42,794 nt of DNA, from NCBI GenBank assembly GCA_015068845.1, contig SVJR01000011.1, positions 1-42,794 of the forward strand, in the 5' to 3' direction. Below the pieces are notes generated by a model. The model ran no database searches and was not told the origin of the DNA. It saw only the letters and a list, made by a program, of their open reading frames with translations. Source of the stretch: Oscillospiraceae bacterium. GTDB lineage: Bacteria; Bacillota; Clostridia; Monoglobales; Monoglobaceae. A program made the position numbers and the translations under genes. Numbering within the stretch: position 1 is the first letter of the stretch; the number at the start of each line of letters is the position of its first letter. Positions 22,722 through 30,499 of this stretch are shown here, in pieces.

Positions 22722-24284
22722 CTATTTTTTATTTAGATGTGCAACTATTTTATCTTTTACCATTTTTAGATATGTCTTGTCGGCATCAATCTTTTTATTA
22801 TCAACATCCATCATAATTATATCATGCACCCTCATAGTTCCGTAATCAACTTCAAGAAAAATTTTGACAAGATTCATTCCACCTCTGTTTTTATATACTG
22901 ATACAATTAAGTTGGGAGTTCTTTTAATAAGGCTCTTGCTAAATATAGACTCATAAGACTCCTTTTCTTTATCATTGGGACGAGAGTAGATAATTCCCAC
23001 ATCAGCCTTATCTATTATAGCCTTTGATCCTCTTATCAGTTGTGCATTTTTGCTTTCTTTATCAGCATCTCCTGTTATCTGAGTACAAGCAACAATACAT
23101 ATGTTAAGTTTTTTAGCAAGCACTTTGAGCATTTTACTTACCTCTGTAAGCGCCTGGTCTTCTCTTACAGAATACCCTTTTCCTACACTTTGTGAAAATT
23201 CGGATAACAAGGCGGCTGTCGTATGTATATAATCAAGATACACATGAGTAACTCCGTTCTTATTAACCGCTTCGGTTATTTTTGCTTTTAATGAAGCCAT
23301 AGTATACTCAGGAAAATCAATCAGTTTAATATTCCCCCGAATATCAGTCATTTCATTGTACACCTTTAAAGCCTCTTTAACCCTTTTTTGTTCGTTTCCG
23401 TCTAAGGCATTTTTCTTTATTTTCCCCTCGTCAACATTACTCAAATAAGCAATAATGATTGGGACTATTTCCATCTTTAAATCCATTTCCGTACCAATAT
23501 ACAAAGCTTTATTATCTGTGCCTGATACATTTTCAAGCCACTCTCCGTTGTTATAATATCTGGGAGCAAACGAATGACATAAATTCCCTATAAGATTTCT
23601 TGTTTTTCCCACTCCGCTTGATGCAGATATTACGTATAGTTTGCCTCTTTGCTGACCATTTGTCACAGTATTTAAGTATGCGGATGAAAATGGTAAGCCA
23701 TAAGCATTATCCTGTAGAAAACTTAAATACTCATCAATATCACTTATAGCCTCTGATTCCGTATACCCCAAGTCTACAGAGCATTTTGCTGCTGCAGTAT
23801 CCACCAATTCCTTATAGTGTAAATAAATATCATCTACCGAAGTATTTTCTAACAATTCTCTTTTTTTAGAGCATATTTCAACATCCACTTCCTCAGGGTC
23901 AAAATAATAACTAACATCAACTCCATTCTTTTTCAATTCCCTTAGCAAAGAAAACTTTTTAATTAGCTGATAATGGTATTCAAAATTAGCAGGCGTTACT
24001 TTCTGAACTAATAACTTCAAAACTTCTATGCCGTTGTCTCTTTGAAAATTAGCATGCCTAGTCTTATGACTTCTTAAATACTCTTCAATTAAAAGCGGTG
24101 ATATTTCAGTTGCTCCCTCTTTATATAAATGCTCAATCGCCAAAAAAACATATTGATAAAATTGCTTTGTAAAATCAGTATGTGATATCTTATAATTCTT
24201 TAATAGGGATGGATTCAATAAAACGCATCCTACCACCTCTCTCGTTGCTTCAATACTACTATATTCTCTATATTCTTTCTTCAT
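22722..24284 (-). CDS. DnaB-like replicative helicase of the element
   Basis: 520 aa. N-terminal DnaB-type domain (EATREVVGCVLLNPSLLKNY), linker, then a RecA-like core: ISASSGVGKTRN (Walker A, about 220), THVYLDYIHT (Walker B), IVACTQITGDADKESKNAQL and an IRGSKAIIDKADVGIIY motif, as in DnaB C-terminal domains. Longer than the host DnaB (about 450 aa) owing to inserts. It likely unwinds DNA during replication of the excised element. 17 bases downstream of the HTH replication gene, with an AAGGAGG-type site between. Confidence 0.85.
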   Translation of the reverse strand: MKKEYREYSSIEATREVVGCVLLNPSLLKNYKISHTDFTKQFYQYVFLAIEHLYKEGATEISPLLIEEYLRSHKTRHANFQRDNGIEVLKLLVQKVTPANFEYHYQLIKKFSLLRELKKNGVDVSYYFDPEEVDVEICSKKRELLENTSVDDIYLHYKELVDTAAAKCSVDLGYTESEAISDIDEYLSFLQDNAYGLPFSSAYLNTVTNGQQRGKLYVISASSGVGKTRNLIGNLCHSFAPRYYNNGEWLENVSGTDNKALYIGTEMDLKMEIVPIIIAYLSNVDEGKIKKNALDGNEQKRVKEALKVYNEMTDIRGNIKLIDFPEYTMASLKAKITEAVNKNGVTHVYLDYIHTTAALLSEFSQSVGKGYSVREDQALTEVSKMLKVLAKKLNICIVACTQITGDADKESKNAQLIRGSKAIIDKADVGIIYSRPNDKEKESYESIFSKSLIKRTPNLIVSVYKNRGGMNLVKIFLEVDYGTMRVHDIIMMDVDNKKIDADKTYLKMVKDKIVAHLNKK

Positions 24285-24301
24285 ATAATATTCCTCCTTA
24301 A

Positions 24302-24886
24302 TTATCCTTTGTATATTTGCTCAAACAACTTTTGTTCGCCAGCGTCAAGGCTGCAATAAAAGTCAACCACTTCTTTGCCATCCAATACTTTCTGCCAATC
24401 TTCGGCTTTGAAAGTCTTTTCATTGAATATATATGTTTTTGACAAGAAGTCCTCATCTGCTTGTGTTAGAGCAACATCAATGTTCTTGCTCTTTTTGCTG
24501 CCATCAGTTATTTCTATATTAGTGTCATTTTCTGCATTTACTGTATCTGGTTTCTCTTTCTTTAATTCTTCAAAGTCTATTAACGTGTAATAGTTTTTTC
24601 TGTGTTGCTGCTTTTTCTCTATCAGTTCGTATTTCTCCAGTAATTTAATGTGATTAATGACAGTTGTCTTTGATAAACCCGTTTCTCGTGCCATTGTTTC
24701 ATAGGACGGAAAGCACTTTTTAGTTTTACTATTCTTGTGTCGTATAAGAGCCATATAGACTAATGGATTAATACCCAATTCTATCAATACATAATTCAAC
24801 TCATTTGAAAACTGAACAAAGCCTGTCTTCACATTTCTTTCGTCGTCATTTACCTTTTTTATCGCTTGTAATAATTCGTAATTCAT
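24302..24886 (-). CDS. Replication initiation-type protein with winged HTH
   Basis: 194 aa. Winged HTH of the HTH_36 type (PSYETMARETGLSKTTVINHI then KLLEKYELIEKK, about 60-95), acidic linker, and a short C-terminal helical domain (WQKVLDGKEVVDFYCSLD). This architecture is common in phage and plasmid replisome organisers that lie beside a DnaB-like helicase. The origin region with five iterons is directly upstream, so it is a good candidate for the iteron-binding initiator. The exact role is inference. Confidence 0.72.
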   Translation of the reverse strand: MNYELLQAIKKVNDDERNVKTGFVQFSNELNYVLIELGINPLVYMALIRHKNSKTKKCFPSYETMARETGLSKTTVINHIKLLEKYELIEKKQQHRKNYYTLIDFEELKKEKPDTVNAENDTNIEITDGSKKSKNIDVALTQADEDFLSKTYIFNEKTFKAEDWQKVLDGKEVVDFYCSLDAGEQKLFEQIYKG

Positions 24887-24947
24887 TTTTATTTCTCCCT
24901 TTATTCTTTTATTTCCCTCTAAAGTTTAAAATTGCGAACACCGAGGG

Positions 24948-25037
24948 AGTGTGCATCAATGCACATACTCACGAGAGTGAGAGCGTTCGTATAGTTTTCA
25001 TCTATAATATTCATATAGTATTCATATTATAGATGAA
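24948..25037. promoter_or_regulatory. Palindrome cluster upstream of the replication genes
   Basis: Three inverted repeats in 90 bases: TGTGCAT-CA-ATGCACA (about 24950-24965), CTCAC-GAGA-GTGAG (24968-24981), and TTCATCTATAAT (24997-25008) with ATTATAGATGAA (25026-25037). The promoter of the minus-strand replication genes is expected here, so these may be operators or origin structures. Confidence 0.6.
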
Positions 25038-25063
25038 TATAGTTAGCGGCAAGAATTTAAACA

Positions 25064-25173
25064 AACATGGCATAAATCGTTGCCTACGTTAGTTTAAAAT
25101 CTTACCTGTCATAGTTTAATTCCTTCCCTTTGATAGTTAAATTTACTACCTATAACTGTTTAAATGGTTACCT
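25064..25173 (-). repeat. Five tandem 22-bp iterons, putative replication origin
   Basis: Read on minus, five units start with AGG at exact 22-base spacing (25173, 25151, 25129, 25107, 25085). Consensus is AGGTAAnnATTTAAACTATnnn. The second to fourth keep the AGG and TTTAAACTA parts best; the fifth is weakest. Regular iterons next to an initiator and helicase gene indicate an origin with copy-number control. Confidence 0.82.
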
Positions 25174-25178
25174 ATTGA

Positions 25179-25202
25179 CTACTTCATAGGCACCACCTCC
25201 TT
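25179..25202 (-). other. Two-codon minigene (Met-Lys-stop) with a perfect ribosome site
   Basis: On minus, AAGGAGG (25196-25202) stands 8 bases before ATG AAG TAG (25179-25187), immediately next to the first iteron. No longer frame follows. It may be the stump of a lost gene or a regulatory minigene. Confidence 0.4.
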
Positions 25203-25234
25203 AGAACAAAATTTTATATATTCTTCGAAATAAA

Positions 25235-25276
25235 AAGACACGTTCTCCTTTTTCAAAGAAATCGTGTCTTGTTTTT
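25235..25276. terminator. Bidirectional terminator after the integrase gene
   Basis: AAGACACG (25235-25242) / CGTGTCTT (25263-25270). It is followed by GTTTTT on plus and by TTTTTATTT on minus. It separates integrase transcription from the origin region. The sequence 25277-25381 is AT-rich with no gene. Confidence 0.8.
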
Positions 25277-25381
25277 ATATTCAATTTTTCTAATTGTAAT
25301 ATACCATGTCAATAGCCGCCAAGTCAACAGGAATTAAGAATTGTTGGAAAAGTGCAGCAAACATGTAATCTATTTGTAACA

Positions 25382-26287
25382 TTACCTCAAATTCATTATC
25401 GGACTACTCCTTATTCCACGCTCAATTACATCCTTATCCTGCATACTTTGCAGGTATCTTTGGGTTATCTTTATGTTGTTATGCCCCATAAGTCGTGCCA
25501 GGCTGTACACATCAAGATTGTTCCTTAGCTGTGCCTGTGCAAAATAATGCCTTAAGGTATGCGGACTGCATCTTATACCGCTGTCAACCTCTGCAATTTT
25601 GCCCGCCTTTGCAACAAGTCTTTCAACCGCTTCAACTGTAAGCTTCTTTCCGCTCCTTGAAAGGAAAAAGCTATCTTCAACATCCTGATGTACAAAGTAG
25701 CCATTACGGACACTTATATACTTTATAATACACTTCTGCAAATAGGGGCTAATTCCCACCATCCGCTCCTTTGAACCCTTTCCAAATATTTTGATGTATC
25801 CATTATAGATATCCTCTGTCTTTAGCTGACATAATTCATTGTTCCTGATTCCTGTATCAACAAGCATAGCTATTATTGCTTTATTCCGTATAGACATATA
25901 ATCATTACCATTAAAGACATCCAGCATCCGTTTAACTTCGGCATCAGAAAATGTCTTGATAAGGGTTATATCCTCTTTGCCCCAAGGCACTTTTATACAG
26001 GGATTGATGCTTATATATTCTTCCTGCAATGCATACTTAAAAAACGACCTAAATGTCTTAAGCAACCCATTTGTATAAGTAACCTTTCTGCCGTTTTTCC
26101 AAAGCTCTTTGAAGAAATCCTTTATCTGCTTTGCAGTAACCTCTTCAATATCCTGAATACCATATTTTGCATCAAGATAATTAAAGAACCGTGACAGATT
26201 GTTTCTGTACCCTTTCATTGTCTTTGGCGTGAAGTGTTTAACCTCACAATCAAACAAAAACTCCGAATATACTGTTTTGATTTGCAT
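25382..26287 (-). CDS. Tyrosine recombinase (integrase) of the element
   Basis: 301 aa. N-terminal SAM-like core-binding domain (about 1-95) and catalytic domain with Arg148 (DTGIRNNEL), Lys in KIFGKGSKER, His243-xx-Arg246 (HTLRHYFA), His269 (LMGHNNI) and nucleophile Tyr278 (QRYLQSM). All catalytic residues present, so it should be active. XerD-like in length. AGGAGGT precedes the ATG. It sits 150 bases from the yebC-derived right att repeat, with arm-site candidates in between. Confidence 0.95.
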   Translation of the reverse strand: MQIKTVYSEFLFDCEVKHFTPKTMKGYRNNLSRFFNYLDAKYGIQDIEEVTAKQIKDFFKELWKNGRKVTYTNGLLKTFRSFFKYALQEEYISINPCIKVPWGKEDITLIKTFSDAEVKRMLDVFNGNDYMSIRNKAIIAMLVDTGIRNNELCQLKTEDIYNGYIKIFGKGSKERMVGISPYLQKCIIKYISVRNGYFVHQDVEDSFFLSRSGKKLTVEAVERLVAKAGKIAEVDSGIRCSPHTLRHYFAQAQLRNNLDVYSLARLMGHNNIKITQRYLQSMQDKDVIERGIRSSPIMNLR

Positions 26288-26370
26288 AAATACCTCCTAT
26301 GGTTTCCATGCAATTTTTCAGTATATTCGGAGTTATGATGTACAAACTTTAATTCTCAAAAATTTCAGGA

Positions 26371-26404
26371 ATGTATACCATCATTCAGAATGTATATCAT
26401 CGTT
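26371..26404 (+). promoter_or_regulatory. Integrase arm-site candidates, right end
   Basis: ATGTATACCATCATT (26371-26385) and ATGTATATCATCGTT (26390-26404) lie 19 bases apart, between the integrase and the right att repeat. They match the repeats near the left end in the same orientation. Confidence 0.65.
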
Positions 26405-26440
26405 TGGCAGAATCATCAAAACCTGCAAACCCTTGATATG

Positions 26441-26570
26441 ACTACTCTTCCTCTTCATCCTCAGGCATATCCCAGGTATGGTAAACATTCTGCACATCGT
26501 CGTTATCTTCAAGCATATCAATCAGCTTTTCAAGATTTTTAATAGCATCAGCGTCGTCTACCTGAGTGAG
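26441..26570. other. Right attachment-site repeat (3' end of intact yebC)
   Basis: 130 bases matching 13178-13307 with two differences, at about 26486 and 26489, both third codon positions. It contains codons 207 to stop of yebC. The stop-proximal part should come from the element, the other end from the host; the crossover lies in the identical ~80 bases. Confidence 0.92.
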
Positions 26571-27188
26571 TGTCTGCGGAATGTAGCTGATTTCCGCCTG
26601 CTCGAACTCGTAGCCCTTTGCTTCCAAAGCTTCACGAACCTTGCTGAAATCTTCAGGAGCTGAAGTCACTTCAAAGCACTCGTCCTCAGCCGAAAAGTCC
26701 TCGGCACCTGCATCAAGAGCATCCATCATAAGGGTGTCCTCGTCAATACCGTCAGCCTTTGCGATTACCAGCTGACCCTTGCGGTCAAACATAAATCCCA
26801 CACTACCGGTCTGGCCGAGATTGCCGCCGTACTTGTCAAAATAATGTCTTAAATCACCTGCGGTACGGTTTTTGTTATCGCTGAGCGTTTCAACCATAAA
26901 CGCAACACCGCTGGGGCCGTAGCCCTCGTATACAAGCTCAAAGTATTCCTTTGCGCTGTCCTCACCTGCCGCCTTTTTGATACTTCTCTGAATAGTATCG
27001 TTAGGCATATTGTTTGCCTTTGCCTTTGCGATTGCATCACGAAGCTTTGAGTTGCTGTCCGGATCGGGACCGCCCTCCTTAACCGCAACCACAAGTTCAC
27101 GGCCTATCTTTGTGAAAAGCTTACCTCTTTTTGCATCGAGCGCACCTTTCTTTCTCTTGATTGTCGCCCATTTGGAATGTCCTGACAT
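26442..27188 (-). CDS. yebC: YebC/TACO1 family protein
   Basis: 248 aa, full length. [31 protein letters not shown] signature, [20 protein letters not shown] in the second domain and an acidic tail EDEEEE. The family has been described as transcriptional regulators and, more recently, as translation factors acting on difficult (polyproline) sequences. The role here cannot be chosen from sequence. Its 3' end is the integration site, and the inserted element restores the frame and stop. GGAGG stands before the ATG. Confidence 0.93.
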   Translation of the reverse strand: MSGHSKWATIKRKKGALDAKRGKLFTKIGRELVVAVKEGGPDPDSNSKLRDAIAKAKANNMPNDTIQRSIKKAAGEDSAKEYFELVYEGYGPSGVAFMVETLSDNKNRTAGDLRHYFDKYGGNLGQTGSVGFMFDRKGQLVIAKADGIDEDTLMMDALDAGAEDFSAEDECFEVTSAPEDFSKVREALEAKGYEFEQAEISYIPQTLTQVDDADAIKNLEKLIDMLEDNDDVQNVYHTWDMPEDEEEE

Positions 27189-27233
27189 ACTTTACTTCCT
27201 CCAACTTTTGTCTGAATTTTATCTTTAGCAGAA

Positions 27234-28151
27234 CTATTTGTTCTCTTCAATAACCTCTTTAAGTCCTGCAGCAAGTCCTGCAATTCCCTGAATTTCCGAC
27301 GGAATGATAATCTTTGTAGCCTTGCCGTCAGCCACCTTCTGGAACGCCTCAAGGCTCTTGAGTGTAAGAACCGCAGTCTGCGGTGCAGCCTCATTGAGCA
27401 TCTTGATACCGCTTGCGGTTGCCTCCTGAACGCTGAGTATCGCCTGAGCCTCACCTTCAGCAATACGGATCGCCGATTCCTTTTCTGCCTCTGCCTTGAG
27501 AATTCTTGACTCCTTCTCAGCCTCTGCCGCAAGAATAGCCGCAGCCTTTTCACCCTCAGCAACCAGAATTGCCGACTTCTTTTCACCCTCGGCACGAAGG
27601 ATTGCCTCACGGCGTTCACGCTCTGCCTTCATCTGTTTTTCCATCGCTTCGCGAATTCCGGCAGGGGGAATAATATTCTTAAGCTCAACGCGGTTAACCT
27701 TAATACCCCAGGGGTCTGTTGCCTCATCAAGAATAGAACGCATCTTTGTGTTGATAACATCACGGCTTGTCAAGCTCTCGTCAAGCTCCATATCACCAAT
27801 AATGTTTCTGAGTGTGGTAGCTGTCAGATTTTCAATTGCCGACATCGGCAGCTCAACGCCGTAAGCGTAAAGCTTGGGGTCTGTAATCTGGAAATACACA
27901 ACCGTATCAATCTGCATGGTTACATTATCCTTGGTAATAACGGGCTGGGGCGCAAAATCCACAACCTGCTCCTTGAGAGTAACTCTCTTTGCGATACGGT
28001 CAATGAATGGAATCATCACATGCAGCCCCACATTCCAGGTACCGCTGTAGGTTCCGAGTCTTTCAATTACATACGCATGCGCCTGAGGCACAATCTTAAT
28101 GTTAGCAATAATAACAACAGCCAAAATAAGCAGAATAAATACTATAAACAT
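27234..28151 (-). CDS. SPFH/band-7 membrane protein (stomatin-like, QmcA type)
   Basis: 305 aa. N-terminal membrane helix (1-17), SPFH domain (VPQAHAYVIERLGTYSGTW through about 180), then a long coiled coil built of AEGEK / AEAEK repeats (about 175-235), and a short C-terminal domain. Such proteins scaffold membrane microdomains and pair with NfeD proteins, and an nfeD gene lies directly upstream (17-base gap). GGAGG before ATG. Confidence 0.92.
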   Translation of the reverse strand: MFIVFILLILAVVIIANIKIVPQAHAYVIERLGTYSGTWNVGLHVMIPFIDRIAKRVTLKEQVVDFAPQPVITKDNVTMQIDTVVYFQITDPKLYAYGVELPMSAIENLTATTLRNIIGDMELDESLTSRDVINTKMRSILDEATDPWGIKVNRVELKNIIPPAGIREAMEKQMKAERERREAILRAEGEKKSAILVAEGEKAAAILAAEAEKESRILKAEAEKESAIRIAEGEAQAILSVQEATASGIKMLNEAAPQTAVLTLKSLEAFQKVADGKATKIIIPSEIQGIAGLAAGLKEVIEENK

Positions 28152-28168
28152 AATTCAACCTCCGTTTA

Positions 28169-28606
28169 TTAATTTTCAATTCTCTCAACCACAACCCGGA
28201 CACCCTCAAGGGCAACAACACGAACAGCCGTGCCGGCTTCAAGCGGTGCTCCGTCTGCAGTTTTTGCAGACCATATCTGCCCCATAACCTTGACCTGCCC
28301 CGCATTTTCCACCGGGTCAATATCAACGATAACAGTCCCCGTTGCGGAGATAATCCGGTCCGCATTGGTTGCAACAGTCTTTTTGCTGAGAAACTTTTTA
28401 GTAAGCGGCCGGGTCGCAACCACCAAAGTTGCCGAAAGAACAACAAAAATTATCGGCAAGGCTATTCCAGAAACACCGAGAGCTGCAAGAATTGCAACCA
28501 CAAGTGCCGATACCGCAAACCATACTGTAATCAGATTGGCAGTCGATGCCTCGATAACGCCGAGAACCACCGCCAAAGCTAACCAGAAAATCGAATTCCC
28601 GTTCAT
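28169..28606 (-). CDS. NfeD-family membrane protein
   Basis: 145 aa from the ATG at 28606 preceded by CGAGGTG; an earlier possible start at 28657 lacks a good site and is not hydrophobic. Three or so membrane helices (about 5-70), then an OB-fold NfeD domain (GTVIVDIDPVENAGQVKVMG to the end: RVVALEGVRVVVE). This is the short NfeD type without protease domain. It pairs with the SPFH protein downstream. Confidence 0.9.
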   Translation of the reverse strand: MNGNSIFWLALAVVLGVIEASTANLITVWFAVSALVVAILAALGVSGIALPIIFVVLSATLVVATRPLTKKFLSKKTVATNADRIISATGTVIVDIDPVENAGQVKVMGQIWSAKTADGAPLEAGTAVRVVALEGVRVVVERIEN

Positions 28607-28663
28607 ATTATCACCTCGTATTCCGATGCTATACATCGGACAGAATTCAGTTCGCATAAAGCA

Positions 28664-28690
28664 AACGGAACCGCACAGAGTTCCGTTGAT
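28664..28690 (-). terminator. Hairpin after the S1-domain gene
   Basis: AACGGAAC / GTTCCGTT with an 8-base loop, 6 bases after the S1-gene stop on minus. The U-tract is weak, so it may be only partial. Confidence 0.5.
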
Positions 28691-28693
28691 ATG

Positions 28694-29140
28694 CTAATAT
28701 GATCTTTTATAACCGCCGTTTCGCTTACCTTCCGTATTGCGCTTCAGATCCTGGATTTTTTCATCACTGTCCTGCTTGAACTTTAGGAGTTTATCCTCAA
28801 ACGACATTTCCTCCACATTCCTTTTACCGGCAAACTCAAAAACCTCGGGCGCACCCTTGAGACCGCCTGTGCGGGGACGGGGCTCGCGCTTTTTCTTTGC
28901 GCCTTCCTCAGCTGCCCTCTTGATTGACAGACTGATTTTACCCTGTTCATCAACAGACATAACCTTTACCTTGACACTCTGACCCTGAGTCAGGTGCTTG
29001 CTTATGTCCTCTACATACTCCGACGACACCTCTGAAATATGTACCAGCCCGGTCTTTCCTCCCTCAAGCTCTACAAAAGCACCAAAAGGCGCAATACCGG
29101 TAACCTTGCCGCGAAGTACACTGCCTTCCTCAATTTGCAT
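28694..29140 (-). CDS. S1 RNA-binding domain protein (YabR-like)
   Basis: 148 aa. An S1 domain fills residues 1-75 (GSVLRGKVTGIAPFGAFVEL, GLVHISEVS, GQSVKVKVMSVDEQGKISLS), followed by a basic Lys/Arg-rich linker and a charged helical tail. It binds RNA, probably on ribosomes. In Bacillus the order yabP-yabQ-divIC-yabR is the same, which supports the name. GAGGATTTTTTTAGG precedes the ATG. Confidence 0.88.
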   Translation of the reverse strand: MQIEEGSVLRGKVTGIAPFGAFVELEGGKTGLVHISEVSSEYVEDISKHLTQGQSVKVKVMSVDEQGKISLSIKRAAEEGAKKKREPRPRTGGLKGAPEVFEFAGKRNVEEMSFEDKLLKFKQDSDEKIQDLKRNTEGKRNGGYKRSY

Positions 29141-29222
29141 AACCTAAAAAAATCCTCCTCAAGTATTGCAAGCAATACAATATGTAAATAAAAATTATTT
29201 CACCAAAACCATAAAACAAGGA

Positions 29223-29528
29223 CTACTGAGTAATGTCAATAAACACGCGTTCGTTCGCCTTGACAAGCCCAAGCTTGTCTCTGGCAATGCGTTCAAGATA
29301 CTCGTCGGTGCCGGCCTGCTCAAGCTCGTCCTCAAGTCTCTGCTGCTCCAACTGCGCCTCCAAAATCTTGTCCTTGTATTCATCGGCAACCTTCCCATAT
29401 TTGGCAAGGGTAACCCTTTGCTGAATAAATATAACAGCCACATATACGCATACAACCAGAACCAAAACCGTCTGCACAAGTCGTGTAACATTTGCTTTTT
29501 TTACTTTTCTTCGCTTCGTCTGCTGCAT
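29223..29528 (-). CDS. divIC: DivIC/FtsB-family septum formation protein
   Basis: 101 aa from the ATG at 29528 (MQQTKRRK) with GAGGTGG upstream; the longer frame adds 14 unlikely residues. Short basic cytoplasmic N-terminus, one membrane helix (about 17-35), a coiled coil (KYKDKILEAQLEQQRLEDEL), and the family end YLERIARDKLGLVKANERVF. It is a bitopic divisome subunit that works with FtsL and DivIB. Located between yabQ and the S1 gene as in Bacillus. Confidence 0.9.
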   Translation of the reverse strand: MQQTKRRKVKKANVTRLVQTVLVLVVCVYVAVIFIQQRVTLAKYGKVADEYKDKILEAQLEQQRLEDELEQAGTDEYLERIARDKLGLVKANERVFIDITQ

Positions 29529-29629
29529 CGTGAACACCACCTCGCCAAAAATTCCGGGGCAAATCGCCACACTAAAACACTTTCTTAGCTTATATTATAT
29601 ACCACCGCTCATCTTTTGTCAATAGAAAA

Positions 29630-30148
29630 CTACTTTTTTCTAAGCATCAGAAACGCACCTTTGGCACGCATTCCCACCCTGAGTTTTGCCTGTCTCGCAA
29701 GGCGTTTTGCGCGTCTCAGACTTTTGCCTGTGTACCACGCAACAACCGCAATCGGTTTTTTGAGCGCCTTGAATATAATCCGCACCGGAAAAAGACAAAT
29801 CCGCACAGCCCCGACAAACATCTTCATGAACCATCGTACAAGCACAGTCCCGGTGTCTACAACCCGGTTCCGGACAACAAAGATGTATAAGACCACGCCA
29901 AGCGCCCCGCCTATAAACCCCTGCCAGCGCACCTCACCGCTGTTTTTGAGATACGCCACATAAAAGAGCATCAGCGCCGCCACCACAAAGAACAGAATAT
30001 CCTCCGCCGTCACCACAGAAACTCCAACCTTCACAATCCTCCGGCTTATCCTGAGAATGTCATAAAGAAACACCGCCAAAGCCCCCACAGCTATGCAGCA
30101 CAAAAAGAATACCGCCTCGTCGGAAACCGTTGAATACAAACCACTCAC
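29630..30148 (-). CDS. yabQ: YabQ, spore cortex biosynthesis protein
   Basis: 172 aa. Three or four hydrophobic helices in the first 110 residues (FFLCCIAVGALAVFLYDILR is the family signature) and a strongly basic C-terminal tail (SLRRAKRLARQAKLRVGMRAK). YabQ is a sporulation membrane protein needed for cortex formation in Bacillus, and its presence points to an endospore former. It abuts yabP, whose stop lies one base upstream. Confidence 0.9.
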   Translation of the reverse strand: MSGLYSTVSDEAVFFLCCIAVGALAVFLYDILRISRRIVKVGVSVVTAEDILFFVVAALMLFYVAYLKNSGEVRWQGFIGGALGVVLYIFVVRNRVVDTGTVLVRWFMKMFVGAVRICLFPVRIIFKALKKPIAVVAWYTGKSLRRAKRLARQAKLRVGMRAKGAFLMLRKK

Positions 30149-30412
30149 CTACTTGAATATTTTGCTGAAAAATCCGCCGCCCGACTTATGTCCGTCCTCG
30201 TATGTAATCCCGTCAATAATCCCTTCAACCTCCATCTCGCCGTTCTCGACATTAAGACGGTTAATTCGCAGTTCAGCCCCCCTCACTGTCATTATCCCAT
30301 CAACAGTGTACGCCATCACCTTGTCATCATCAAAACTATCTACATCTTCCACTCCCGACACCATGAGTCTTTCTCTGCCCTGCATCTGAAGTCCGTGCTT
30401 TTTTTCTTCCAT
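30149..30412 (-). CDS. yabP: YabP, sporulation protein
   Basis: 87 aa, usual size. Signature: LMVSGVEDVDSFDDDKVMAYT then G-x-MTVRGAELRINRLNVENGEMEVEG. It is a soluble spore-assembly protein of the YabP/YqfC family. First gene of the yabP-yabQ-divIC-S1 series on minus. Confidence 0.92.
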   Translation of the reverse strand: MEEKKHGLQMQGRERLMVSGVEDVDSFDDDKVMAYTVDGIMTVRGAELRINRLNVENGEMEVEGIIDGITYEDGHKSGGGFFSKIFK

Positions 30413-30461
30413 TTAAAACGCTCCCTTTATTTAATGTATTTAAATATATTAATTGAACAAA

Positions 30462-30499
30462 AAAAATATGCAGAAACTTTATGTTTCTGCATATTTAAA
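30462..30499 (-). terminator. Terminator after mecA
   Basis: ATATGCAGAAAC / GTTTCTGCATAT with a 5-base loop, followed on minus by TTTTTTT. It begins at the mecA stop. Confidence 0.9.

Larger units (their letters stand above)
13178..26570. mobile_element. Integrative element inserted in the 3' end of yebC
   Basis: About 13.3 kb between 130-bp direct repeats. A tyrosine integrase lies next to the right repeat. Inside are replication functions (DnaB-like helicase, HTH replication protein, 22-bp iterons), a serine resolvase and an XRE regulator, with accessory genes. The interior is visibly more AT-rich than the flanks. No relaxase, coupling protein, capsid, portal or terminase gene was seen. 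It looks like an integrative replicating plasmid-like element that would need a helper, or an unrecognised origin of transfer, to move. Confidence 0.9.

Noticed and set aside
13178-26570. Prophage or conjugative element
   Set aside because: No capsid, portal, terminase, tail, relaxase, coupling protein or VirB4-type gene was found in either strand; only integration, replication, resolution and cargo genes are visible.
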